Source: Bacillota bacterium
GTDB taxonomy: Bacteria > Bacillota > Clostridia > Lachnospirales > Lachnospiraceae
DNA: 38,002 nucleotides
Assembly: GCA_023399455.1 (NCBI GenBank)
Contig: JAEWPN010000148.1
Span: 1 to 38,002, forward strand
Direction: 5' to 3'
The notes under the pieces are model-generated. The model ran no database searches. It saw nothing but the letters and a program-made list of their open reading frames with translations, and had not been told where the DNA came from. The position numbers and the translations under genes were made by a program. Below, piece by piece: positions 1 to 7,167 of the stretch (position 1 is its first letter; each line of letters opens with the position of its first letter).

Positions 1-903
1 GAGTTTGGAGAGACCGCATGGATGAAGGAAAACGCTCTGGATAAGCATTGGTATTATTATTTGAACGATATTTCGCAGGCAGCGGACGGCGTACTGGTAT
101 CCTCTAATTTCCGCGATAAGATGGGAGCGCAGATCGGAGACAGCATCAAGTATACCCTGTTCGATGAGTTGGGCAATGCGAGGGCTTTAGCCACTGCAAC
201 CGTTTACGGCTTCGTGGATATATGGCCGGGATATTCTCCCTACCGGGAGGAAAGGACGGCCGATGGCAGTATCATCTATGCGGATAATTATTTAATTGTA
301 GCCAATTACAGTCAGGTGGTAAGCATTTTTGGTGCTACTCCCTATGAGGTGTGGGTTAAGGCGGACAGGGGAACTGAGCTGATAAAGGATTTGGCAGAGG
401 AAAAAGGAATGGAATTGACTAATATAGTCGGCGTAAAAGATGAGCTGATACGAAGCAAAAATGACGCATCTATCCAGGTGACCAACGGTCTGCTTACCAT
501 AAGCTTCCTCATCATACTTATCCTTTGTACCGTCGGCTTTTTAATTCATTGGATTCTGGTCATCAAGAAACGGGAGCTAATGTTCGGTATATACCGTGCG
601 ATGGGGCTTTCCATGGGAGAGGTGAAATACATGCTCGTTCACGAGCAGATTTTTTCATCTATGACGGCCATAGCGACAGGCGCCTTTGTCGGCTTCTTCG
701 CGTCCTATCTCTATATTCCGCTCCTTATGATTGCTTATCTGCCAAAGAAGCATGCGCTGGCCTTCGAGGTGGTAAGCGCTCCTCTCGATATGATAAGAAT
801 CGGCGGGGTACTTGCTGTTATGTTAACTATATGCTTCCTCATACTGGCGAAGGTGGTAGCTGGTATGAAGATTGCACAGGCGTTAAAGCTCGGGGAAGAT
901 TAG
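1..903 (+). CDS. FtsX-type ABC transporter permease, C-terminal part (5' truncated by window)
   Basis: The frame is open from base 1, so this is the C-terminal ~300 residues of a larger permease; the ATG at 22 is internal. Seen: an extracytoplasmic stretch, then hydrophobic segments near residues 157-180, 212-236 and 260-283 (numbered from ATG 22), with the cytoplasmic sequence KKRELMFGIYRAMGLS after the first one. This is the usual C-terminal FtsX/MacB permease arrangement (three or more TM helices with the coupling segment after the first). Two ABC ATPase genes follow with an 18-bp gap, so the three probably form one exporter of the MacB/LolCDE or antimicrobial-peptide type. The substrate cannot be told from sequence. 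Family assignment is secure; the N-terminal half is outside the window. Confidence 0.88.
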   Translation, partial: EFGETAWMKENALDKHWYYYLNDISQAADGVLVSSNFRDKMGAQIGDSIKYTLFDELGNARALATATVYGFVDIWPGYSPYREERTADGSIIYADNYLIVANYSQVVSIFGATPYEVWVKADRGTELIKDLAEEKGMELTNIVGVKDELIRSKNDASIQVTNGLLTISFLIILILCTVGFLIHWILVIKKRELMFGIYRAMGLSMGEVKYMLVHEQIFSSMTAIATGAFVGFFASYLYIPLLMIAYLPKKHALAFEVVSAPLDMIRIGGVLAVMLTICFLILAKVVAGMKIAQALKLGED

Positions 904-920
904 TGGAAAGGCGATAAGAG

Positions 921-1622
921 ATGAAGGAAAAGAAAAAAATAATAAGTACATCGGCACTTACAAAAAAATTTCCTCTTGCCGGAGGCAGTGAGATTACGGT
1001 CCTTAAAGGAATCGACATAGATGTAGAAGAAGGAACGCTCGCTATATTGAAGGGACGTTCCGGCTCGGGAAAGACTACACTGGTCAATATTCTGAGTGCG
1101 TTGGATTTGCCGACAGAAGGGAAGGCGTTTTTTGACGGGAAGGAAATGAATGCCATGTCGGAGCACCAGAGAGAAGAGCTTCGAAGATACCATATGGGCT
1201 ATATTTTTCAGGCGGTGGCACTTGTCCCCGTTATGAATGTATATGAAAATGTGGAGTTTTCCTTAAGGCTTGCGGGCTATGAGAAGGACAGGAAGGAGCG
1301 CGTGGAGGAATGTCTTAAGAAGGTGGGGCTTGTGAAACGCATGTATCACATGCCACAGGAGCTTTCCGGCGGTGAGCAGCAGCGAGTGGCGATAGCGCGG
1401 GCACTGGCGCATAATCCCAAGGTGGTGTTTGCGGACGAACCTACCGGAGCGCTGGATACGGATAACGGACTTTTGGTAGTAAAACTGTTTAAGGAGCTGG
1501 TGGAGCAGGAGGGCGTTACGATTGTTATGACGACCCACGATCCCAGCCTGATGGAGCTTGGGGATGCGGTTTTCGAAATAGAGGATGGTGTGATAGTTGG
1601 AAGAGATGATGATAGTTTGTGA
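921..1622 (+). CDS. ABC transporter ATP-binding protein (LolD/MacB-like), first ATPase
   Basis: A 233-residue nucleotide-binding subunit with all ABC motifs: Walker A GRSGSGKTT (45-53), Q-loop Gln near 97, signature LSGGEQQR (148-155), Walker B VVFADEP (168-174) and H-loop TTHD (His206). The length and the GALD D-loop fit the LolD/MacB/YvrO class that energises FtsX-type permeases. It lies 18 bp after the permease and its 3' end overlaps the next ATPase gene, so translation is probably coupled. A GGAAAGG ribosome site lies before the ATG. It should act on the cytoplasmic face with the permease just upstream. The substrate is unknown. Confidence 0.93.
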   Translation: MKEKKKIISTSALTKKFPLAGGSEITVLKGIDIDVEEGTLAILKGRSGSGKTTLVNILSALDLPTEGKAFFDGKEMNAMSEHQREELRRYHMGYIFQAVALVPVMNVYENVEFSLRLAGYEKDRKERVEECLKKVGLVKRMYHMPQELSGGEQQRVAIARALAHNPKVVFADEPTGALDTDNGLLVVKLFKELVEQEGVTIVMTTHDPSLMELGDAVFEIEDGVIVGRDDDSL

Positions 1623-2499
1623 CGGATTAGTAAAAATATATAAGACGAACACGGTAGAGGTTATGGCTCTGCAGGGACTTGATATGAATGTGGCAAAGGG
1701 CGAGCTGATGGCGGTGGTAGGCAACAGCGGCAGTGGGAAGTCCACATTTCTCAATATGGTGGGCGGTCTCATCAAGCCCTCCGCAGGGCAGCTTCTTGTG
1801 GATGGCAAGGACTTGTTCCGTCTGAGTGAAAAGCAGCTTGTGGATTATAAGAGAAATACGGTAGGCTTCGTCTGGCAGAAGAATTCCAGAAATCTGTTCC
1901 CTTATCTGAGCGCGATCCGCAACGTGGAAGTACCGATGCAGTTTTGTAAAGATAAAGAAGCGATGAGAAGCGAGGCAAAGAGACGGGAGAGAGCTTTGGA
2001 GCTTCTGGAGCTGGTAGGCATGTCTCACCGCAAGGACAGTCTGCTCCATCAATTATCGGGCGGAGAACAGCAGAGGGTGGCTATCGCCATAGCTCTCGCT
2101 AATGGTCCGAAGCTTCTGTTAGCGGATGAACCTACGGGGGCGGTGGATCAGAAAACATCCCTGATGATTCAGGACATGTTCCGTGTGCTGAACAGAGAAC
2201 TGGGAGTAACCATCGTTATCGTTACCCACGATGTGAGCCTTTCCAAAAAGGTAGACCGGGTGGTCATGATACGCGATGGAAAAATCAGCAGCGAGCGTGT
2301 CATGAAGCAAGGTTATTTAGAACGAATGAAACATCTGGATGTAAGCGAGCTGGAGACAGAGAATATGCAGGAGGAGTTTGCGGTGCTCGATAGAGCTGGA
2401 AGGGTGCAGCTTACCAAGGGCATACTGGAGCAGGCGGGAATCGAAGGAAATCGCGTGCGGATAGAAGTTCAGGAGGGGAAGATTATCATTTCCGCTTAA
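1606..2499 (+). CDS. ABC transporter ATP-binding protein, second ATPase with C-terminal extension
   Basis: A second complete ABC ATPase, ~297 residues: Walker A GNSGSGKST, signature LSGGEQQRVAIA, Walker B LLLADEP, H-loop VTHD. It is ~65 residues longer than its neighbour; the extra C-terminal part (after about residue 232) is charged, ends in a small beta-rich stretch (VRIEVQEGKIII), and matches no domain I can name. The start is uncertain: ATG codons at 1606 and 1609 or a TTG at 1597 are possible; all overlap the preceding gene. Two different ATPases for one visible permease suggests either a heterodimeric nucleotide-binding pair or a second permease gene upstream of the window. No terminator is evident after it. 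Confidence 0.9.
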   Translation: MMIVCDGLVKIYKTNTVEVMALQGLDMNVAKGELMAVVGNSGSGKSTFLNMVGGLIKPSAGQLLVDGKDLFRLSEKQLVDYKRNTVGFVWQKNSRNLFPYLSAIRNVEVPMQFCKDKEAMRSEAKRRERALELLELVGMSHRKDSLLHQLSGGEQQRVAIAIALANGPKLLLADEPTGAVDQKTSLMIQDMFRVLNRELGVTIVIVTHDVSLSKKVDRVVMIRDGKISSERVMKQGYLERMKHLDVSELETENMQEEFAVLDRAGRVQLTKGILEQAGIEGNRVRIEVQEGKIIISA

Positions 2500-2521
2500 G
2501 GCGTGTCCGATAATCGATAAT

Positions 2522-2575
2522 TCACATCAGGAATGTGATTAAGTCACGGAAGAAAGTTTTTTCTTATGCTACTAT
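2522..2575 (+). promoter_or_regulatory. Putative Crp/Fnr-dependent promoter of the CoA-disulfide-reductase-like gene
   Basis: Seen: the palindrome GTGA-TTAAG-TCAC at 2535-2547, preceded by another half-site so that TCACAT (2522-2527) and ATGTGA (2533-2538) also form an inverted repeat. Downstream is an extended -10 (TG at 2567-2568, TACTAT at 2570-2575), with no recognisable -35 hexamer. With a start near 2582 the palindrome is centred at about -41, the class II activator position. The Crp/Fnr gene at 5578-6252 is the obvious candidate regulator. Inference only. Confidence 0.5.
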
Positions 2576-2623
2576 GTACTCATAAAAACAGCATTCTGTT
2601 TTGAAAGGAGTATAGTTACTGAT

Positions 2624-5167
2624 ATGGTAAATGATATGGTAAAGAAAAAATATGCAAAAACCGTAATTATCGGGGGTGTTGCCGGAGGAGCTACCGCGGC
2701 CGCACGTCTTAGAAGAATGGATGAACATATGGAAATCGTCATATTGGAAAGGGGAGAGTATATCTCCTACGCGAATTGCGGCCTCCCTTACTATATTGGC
2801 GATACGATAAAAGAAAGAGATAATCTTTTGCTGCAGACGCCGGGAGAGATGAAAAAGAGATTCAACATCGAGGTACGTGTGCAAAATGAGGTAACTGCGA
2901 TCCATAAGGAAGAAAAAAAGATAGAGGTAAAGAATTTAAAGACGGGAGAAAGCTATGAGGAAAGTTACGACGCTCTCATCATTGCTACCGGTTCCTCACC
3001 GCTTAAGCCTCCTATCCCCGGAATCGAAGGAGCGAATATTTTTACCCTTTGGACCGTTCCCGATACGGATAGGATAAAGGAATATATAGCTGTGAATAAG
3101 CCGAAAAGTGCGGCTGTCATCGGCGGCGGCTTCATCGGTCTGGAAATGGCAGAAAACCTCCATGCGGCAGGACTTGAGGTGAGCATCATCGAGATGCAAA
3201 GTCAGGTCATGGCTCCCATGGATTATGAGATGGCACAGCTTCTTCATGAAAATCTGGAGATGAACGGGGTGGAGCTGATACTGGGAGACGGCGTTTCCTC
3301 CTTCGGGAATAAAGGCAGTTCGACGACAATTCATCTAACCAGCGGAAGATTGGTAGAAGCCGATATGGTAATTCTTTCTATCGGTATCCGTCCTAACAGT
3401 GCGCTTGCGAAGGAAGCGGGAATCGCATTGAATGCCAGGGGCGGAGTAATAACCGATGAATATATGAGAACCTCCGAGCCGGATATCTATGCGGTAGGGG
3501 ACGTAATAGAAACGGAGAACTATACATTAAAGGAAAGAACAATGGTACCCCTGGCGGGGCCTGCCAATAAGCAGGCGAGAGTACTGGCGGACGTGATGAC
3601 AGGGACGGACAGAACTTATAAGGGAGTGCAGGCGACTTCCGTTGCCAAGGTATTCGACTTGACTGCAGCGGCGGTAGGTATTAACGAGAGGACACTGATT
3701 GGAAAAGGTCTGATAAGGGAAAAAGATTATTTTTCTATCCTGATTGACCAGAAATCTCATGCCGGTTATTATCCCGGAGCAGTTATGCTGACTATGAAAC
3801 TGCTTTTCGACAAAGCGGGAAAGATTCTGGGCGCACAGATTATCGGTGAGGACGGAGCGGATAAGAGGATCGATGTGCTGGCGACGGTTATGCGTCTGAA
3901 TGGAACGATATACGATCTGGCCGAATTGGAGCTGGCATATGCACCGCCCTATTCCTCGGCGAAGGACCCCGTGAATATGCTGGGCTTCGTGGCACAGAAC
4001 GTATTAGAAGGACTGGTAAGCTTCATCTCATATGATGAGATGGATCTGATGCTGGCAGAGAAAAAAGATGACTTTACCATCTTAGATGTGACGGAAGCGG
4101 TGGAGCGTGAGGTGTTTTCCATCCCCGAATCTTACCATATTCCATTAGGTCAGCTTAGAAAGCGTATGCAGGAGCTTTCCAGGGATAGGCTGATTATCGT
4201 ATACTGTGCAATCGGTGTCCGCGCTTATAACGGTGCGAGGATATTGATGCAGAATGGCTTTGCTAACGTGAAGGTGCTTTCAGGAGGAATAACTTTCTAC
4301 AAGTCCATGCACTACAGGGATAGAAACGAGAGTGCAGGCGGCAGTGGGCAGCAGGAGCTGAAGGCGGCTCAGGAAAGCGAGGATGCCCTGGGAATAGATG
4401 ATATAGCCGCGAAGGTAATTAAAAGCGTAGACTGCTGCGGAATGCAGTGTCCGGGGCCCATCATGAAGGTGAACGAAGCCCTTTGTGAGATGAAGCCCGG
4501 AGAAATCCTTAAGGTATGCGCTACCGACATGGGATTTGTAAAAGATGTGGAGTCGTGGTGCCGAAGGACCGGCAATATCTTTGTTAAGTCCGAGAGAAAC
4601 GAATCCAAAACGCCTGGGGAAAAAGGAAACGTCGTGTTCATTAAAAAAGGAACCGGGGAATGCCGGATAAAAGAAGAACAGTGCGGGAGCGATAAAGTAC
4701 AGGGAAAAACGATGGTAGTGTTCAGCGGTGATCTGGATAAGGTGCTTGCCTCCTTTATCATCGCCAACGGGGCAGCCGCAATGGGACGTCCGGTTACGAT
4801 GTTTTTCACCTTCTGGGGCTTGAACGCCCTTCGCAGGCCGGAAAAACAAAGTGTGAAAAAGTCCTTCATCGAGAAGATGTTCGGGGCCATGATGCCGCGG
4901 GGAGTGAAGAAACTTACGCTGTCCCGGATGAATATGGCAGGAATGGGAACCGCAATGATGAAAAAGGTAATGGCGGATAAGAATGTAGATTCTCTGGAAA
5001 CGCTGATGAGGCAGGCGATGGCGAACGGAGTGAAGCTGGTGGCATGCACCATGTCTATGGACGTAATGGGAATTACGAAGGAGGAGCTGATCGACGGTGT
5101 AGAGCTGGCAGGTGTAGCATCTTATCTGGGGGATGCAGAAGAATCCAATGTAAATTTATTTATTTAA
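2624..5167 (+). CDS. Four-domain FAD-dependent CoA-disulfide reductase-like protein with rhodanese, TusA and DsrE-like domains
   Basis: An 847-residue cytoplasmic protein with four domains in order. (1) Residues ~11-460: pyridine nucleotide-disulfide oxidoreductase of the CoA-disulfide reductase/NADH oxidase group, with FAD motif GGVAGG (17-22), single active Cys52 in SYANCGLPY, NAD(P) motif VIGGGFIG (165-172) and second FAD motif DIYAVGD (287-293). (2) ~465-565: rhodanese domain with Cys528 in VYCAIGVR. (3) ~598-675: TusA/SirA sulfur-carrier domain with CPGP (Cys609). (4) ~695-847: DsrE/DsrF-like domain with Cys808. This suggests one polypeptide that reduces CoA-disulfide/persulfide and passes sulfane sulfur from rhodanese to TusA to DsrE (inference). 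A GGAG site 13 nt before ATG 2624 supports this start. Thioredoxin follows 89 bp downstream. Confidence 0.93.
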   Translation: MVNDMVKKKYAKTVIIGGVAGGATAAARLRRMDEHMEIVILERGEYISYANCGLPYYIGDTIKERDNLLLQTPGEMKKRFNIEVRVQNEVTAIHKEEKKIEVKNLKTGESYEESYDALIIATGSSPLKPPIPGIEGANIFTLWTVPDTDRIKEYIAVNKPKSAAVIGGGFIGLEMAENLHAAGLEVSIIEMQSQVMAPMDYEMAQLLHENLEMNGVELILGDGVSSFGNKGSSTTIHLTSGRLVEADMVILSIGIRPNSALAKEAGIALNARGGVITDEYMRTSEPDIYAVGDVIETENYTLKERTMVPLAGPANKQARVLADVMTGTDRTYKGVQATSVAKVFDLTAAAVGINERTLIGKGLIREKDYFSILIDQKSHAGYYPGAVMLTMKLLFDKAGKILGAQIIGEDGADKRIDVLATVMRLNGTIYDLAELELAYAPPYSSAKDPVNMLGFVAQNVLEGLVSFISYDEMDLMLAEKKDDFTILDVTEAVEREVFSIPESYHIPLGQLRKRMQELSRDRLIIVYCAIGVRAYNGARILMQNGFANVKVLSGGITFYKSMHYRDRNESAGGSGQQELKAAQESEDALGIDDIAAKVIKSVDCCGMQCPGPIMKVNEALCEMKPGEILKVCATDMGFVKDVESWCRRTGNIFVKSERNESKTPGEKGNVVFIKKGTGECRIKEEQCGSDKVQGKTMVVFSGDLDKVLASFIIANGAAAMGRPVTMFFTFWGLNALRRPEKQSVKKSFIEKMFGAMMPRGVKKLTLSRMNMAGMGTAMMKKVMADKNVDSLETLMRQAMANGVKLVACTMSMDVMGITKEELIDGVELAGVASYLGDAEESNVNLFI

Positions 5168-5182
5168 CAAGAGTTTGATTTA

Positions 5183-5232
5183 CCGGAGATTTGTGCTTAA
5201 GATGTGCATGCGCACCCGCATAAATTCTCCGG
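5183..5232 (+). repeat. Stem-loop between the reductase and thioredoxin genes
   Basis: Inverted repeat with arms 5183-5196 (starting CCGGAGA) and 5218-5232 (ending TCTCCGG), pairing over about 14 bp with one bulged base and one G-U pair. The loop holds a small inner hairpin, GTGC-ATGC-GCAC. No U-run follows, so it does not look like an intrinsic terminator; an mRNA processing or stabilising structure between the two cistrons is more likely. Confidence 0.5.
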
Positions 5233-5256
5233 ACGCTGAAAGGAGCATGGTATAAA

Positions 5257-5562
5257 ATGAAAGAGATTAATTTAACAAAAGATAATTTTGATGTAGAGGT
5301 ATTAGGATCTGATAAACCCGTATTGGTAGACTTCTGGGCGCCATGGTGCGGGCCCTGCCGTATGGTGCTTCCTATTGTGGAGGAATTGGCGCAGGAGCTT
5401 ACCGACGTGAAGGTATGCAAGGTAAATGTAGATGAGGAACAGGAGTTAGCGGCGCGTTTCCGCGTGATGACCATTCCTACGCTCATGGTATTCAAGGGAG
5501 GCAATGCGGTGAATACCTCGATCGGAGCGAAATCCAAGGCTGAAATCCTGAAAATGCTGTAA
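5257..5562 (+). CDS. trxA: Thioredoxin
   Basis: A 101-residue single-domain thioredoxin. The active site is the classical WCGPC (Cys31 and Cys34) after the strand VLVDFWAP, and the cis-proline motif TIPTLM is present. Length and composition are standard for a cytoplasmic thioredoxin; no signal peptide. It follows the sulfur-relay oxidoreductase by 89 bp on the same strand, so a role in reducing persulfide or disulfide intermediates of that protein is plausible (inference). The AGGAG site lies 11 nt before the ATG, and the tiny frame ATG-GTA-TAA sits between them. The gene converges on the Crp/Fnr gene with only 15 bp between the stop codons. Confidence 0.95.
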   Translation: MKEINLTKDNFDVEVLGSDKPVLVDFWAPWCGPCRMVLPIVEELAQELTDVKVCKVNVDEEQELAARFRVMTIPTLMVFKGGNAVNTSIGAKSKAEILKML

Positions 5563-5577
5563 TTTTAAAATAGAATA

Positions 5578-6252
5578 TCAGATGAGAGTCGTCAGTTTTT
5601 TATGGTCAGTGATAAGGATCTCCCCGCGGGAAAGCCGCACGAGTCCTTCGGATGAGAAGTATTTCAGCATCCGGCTGACCACTTCTCTTGCGCTTCCCAT
5701 GTATTTTGCGATTTCTTCGTGGGTCATTCTAAGACTTTGGGAACCCGTCTTGGATGTTTCATCCAGCAGAAAAAGGGCCAGCCTCCTATCGAAGCTCATA
5801 AATAATATTTGCTGCATCGCCCACATGGCGTCGGAGAAACGTTCTGTCGCCTTCTTGTAAGCGAAGGCTTCCATATAGATATTTTCCTGCATTATCGACA
5901 AAAAGACCGCAGAATCCAGCTGAAGAAGCTCGCAGTCCGTTACGGCATCTATAGATACGTCGAAAGTAATGCTTTGCAGGACACAGGCCGCGGAAAGAAT
6001 GCAGACACTGCCGGAACGGATGCGGTATAGAGTAACTTCCCTCCCTTCTTCTGAGAGGATATACACTCTGAGCGTACCGGTCTTCGGAAGTAATAGACCG
6101 ACGCAGTCAAGGTCTGCGGTATGTATGGAGCTGTCTTTCTGATAACGGACAACGGAGGTGTTCTTTATGATTTTGTCCTTTTGCTTATCCGTTAATTTAT
6201 CCCAAAATGTCAGATGTTTTTTGAATAACAATATCTCGTTCGTGTTAAGCAT
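5578..6252 (-). CDS. Crp/Fnr-family transcriptional regulator
   Basis: 224 residues: an N-terminal cyclic-nucleotide-binding-like beta-roll (~20-130), dimerisation helix (~135-165) and a C-terminal winged helix-turn-helix, with MTHEEIAKYMGSAREVVSRML (part of 176-196) as the HTH. The N-terminal domain has Cys50, Cys84, Cys90 and Cys107 but not the N-terminal Cys cluster of oxygen-sensing Fnr, nor an obvious cAMP-binding Arg-Ser pair, so thiol or persulfide sensing is possible (inference). It sits tail-to-tail with thioredoxin and next to the CoA-disulfide-reductase-like gene, whose promoter carries a Crp-like palindrome, making it the likely regulator of that pair. Its promoter is at 6342-6370 on the minus strand. 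Confidence 0.9.
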   Translation of the reverse strand: MLNTNEILLFKKHLTFWDKLTDKQKDKIIKNTSVVRYQKDSSIHTADLDCVGLLLPKTGTLRVYILSEEGREVTLYRIRSGSVCILSAACVLQSITFDVSIDAVTDCELLQLDSAVFLSIMQENIYMEAFAYKKATERFSDAMWAMQQILFMSFDRRLALFLLDETSKTGSQSLRMTHEEIAKYMGSAREVVSRMLKYFSSEGLVRLSRGEILITDHKKLTTLI

Positions 6253-6341
6253 AGCGAGCCGCCTTTCTCTGTTCCGGCATACATGTTAATATAAAGGCAC
6301 CGGATAACCGATATGACATATCAAATATAATTCTATCATAT

Positions 6342-6370
6342 ATTGTACACGGAAATATTACGATTCACAA
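6342..6370 (-). promoter_or_regulatory. Sigma-A promoter of the Crp/Fnr gene
   Basis: On the minus strand: TTGTGA (6365-6370), a 17-bp spacer, then TACAAT (6342-6347). Just downstream is a perfect palindrome, GATAT-GAC-ATATC (6310-6322), at roughly +13 to +25, which could be an autoregulatory operator. The promoter is back-to-back with the plus-strand promoter at 6379-6407. Confidence 0.55.
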
Positions 6371-6378
6371 CAAACCAG

Positions 6379-6407
6379 TTGAAAAAACTGTAAAAGGCTA
6401 GTACAAT
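6379..6407 (+). promoter_or_regulatory. Sigma-A promoter of the 6498 gene / ridA run
   Basis: TTGAAA (6379-6384), 17-bp spacer, TACAAT (6402-6407). The -10 hexamer is contained in the left copy of an 8-bp direct repeat (GTACAATT) that flanks the palindromic element at 6409-6435, so the element lies at the expected transcription start. Confidence 0.6.
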
Positions 6408-6443
6408 TGTTACTGTTCACGGAGTGAACAGTAACGTACAATT
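6401..6443. mobile_element. 27-bp palindromic repeat element, copy 1, with 8-bp direct flanking repeats
   Basis: A perfect palindrome: arm GTTACTGTTCAC (6409-6420), centre GGA, arm GTGAACAGTAAC (6424-6435). It is bounded by identical 8-bp direct repeats GTACAATT at 6401-6408 and 6436-6443, as expected for a target-site duplication. A related 27-bp copy in the opposite orientation lies at 25310-25336. No transposase is nearby; it would be a non-autonomous REP/MITE-like element. Confidence 0.6.
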
Positions 6444-6497
6444 AATCACGATAGCCGAGTTTAACAAGAATACGGCTTACGGAAAGGGGAGGTTCCT

Positions 6498-6740
6498 ATG
6501 CGGGAAATGGAATTTAAGATGGAGCGTCAGGGGCTGCTGCGGGAAGGTGATTCTGTTACAGTGACTGAAGGAGTTCTTCCCAGCAACTATTACTACACCA
6601 TCGATCCGTCGCTCGCCATGTCGGGCAACTATCCATTTAATCAGCGGATGTTTGCAAGGCAGGGTGTGGTAATGCGGGTTATCGAGAACGACAGAGGTTT
6701 TTATGTGATGGCACAGTTCGACGAAGATAATAAAGCGTAA
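6498..6740 (+). CDS. Small conserved-looking protein of unknown function (80 aa)
   Basis: I do not recognise this family. The 80-residue product is soluble-looking, with no signal peptide or membrane segment; it is rich in aromatic residues in the middle (SNYYYTIDPS) and ends in an acidic tail. The predicted pattern is mainly beta (GDSVTVTEGV, GVVMRVIEN, GFYVMAQF), reminiscent of a small beta-barrel. A good AGGGGAGG ribosome site precedes the ATG at 6498, and ridA starts 20 bp after its stop, so it is probably cotranscribed with ridA. The coding potential is convincing because of the ribosome site, spacing and promoter, but no function can be assigned. Confidence 0.72.
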   Translation: MREMEFKMERQGLLREGDSVTVTEGVLPSNYYYTIDPSLAMSGNYPFNQRMFARQGVVMRVIENDRGFYVMAQFDEDNKA

Positions 6741-6760
6741 TCAATTCAGGAGGAAAGCAT

Positions 6761-7138
6761 ATGTTAAAAAAAGTATCTACAAATAAGGCACCGGCGGCGA
6801 TTGGACCGTATTCTCAAGGAATCATAGCAGGAGATATGTTGTTTGCATCCGGACAGATTCCCATAGATCCGGCTACGGGCGATATTAAAGGAAGCGACAT
6901 TATAGAGCAAGCGGAGCAGGTAATGAAAAATGTAGGAGCCATACTTACGGAGGCTGATACCGATTATACGAAGGTAGTAAAGACAACGTGCTTCTTGGCT
7001 GATATGGCGGATTTTGCAGCTTTTAACGGAGTATATGAAAAATATTTTACCGGGAAGCCGGCACGCAGCTGCGTAGCGGTAAAACAGCTTCCGAAGAATG
7101 TTCTCTGTGAGGTGGAGGTTATCGTATATCTTGGCTGA
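6761..7138 (+). CDS. ridA: RidA-family enamine/imine deaminase
   Basis: 125 residues, the normal RidA (YjgF/YER057c/UK114) length. Typical features are the N-terminal stretch with AIGPYSQGI, the middle LFASGQIPIDP, and the C-terminal PARSCVAVKQLPKNVLCEVE, which includes the conserved Arg (PARS) and Glu that bind the substrate carboxylate and activate water. RidA proteins are cytoplasmic trimers that hydrolyse reactive 2-aminoacrylate and related enamines made by PLP enzymes. The AGGAGG site 7 nt before the ATG is strong. It lies between the 80-aa gene and a shikimate-kinase-like gene on the same strand. Confidence 0.95.
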   Translation: MLKKVSTNKAPAAIGPYSQGIIAGDMLFASGQIPIDPATGDIKGSDIIEQAEQVMKNVGAILTEADTDYTKVVKTTCFLADMADFAAFNGVYEKYFTGKPARSCVAVKQLPKNVLCEVEVIVYLG

Positions 7139-7167
7139 CAAAGCTGAAAGGCATATGGGGTTGCAGG

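Noticed and set aside
4369..5052. 227-codon open frame on the minus strand inside the four-domain reductase gene
   Set aside because: Shadow of the TusA/DsrE-like coding region; no ribosome site or family resemblance.
6310..6322. GATAT-GAC-ATATC as a classical Fnr box
   Set aside because: It does not match TTGAT-N4-ATCAA and differs from the palindrome at 2535-2547; kept only as a possible autoregulatory operator.
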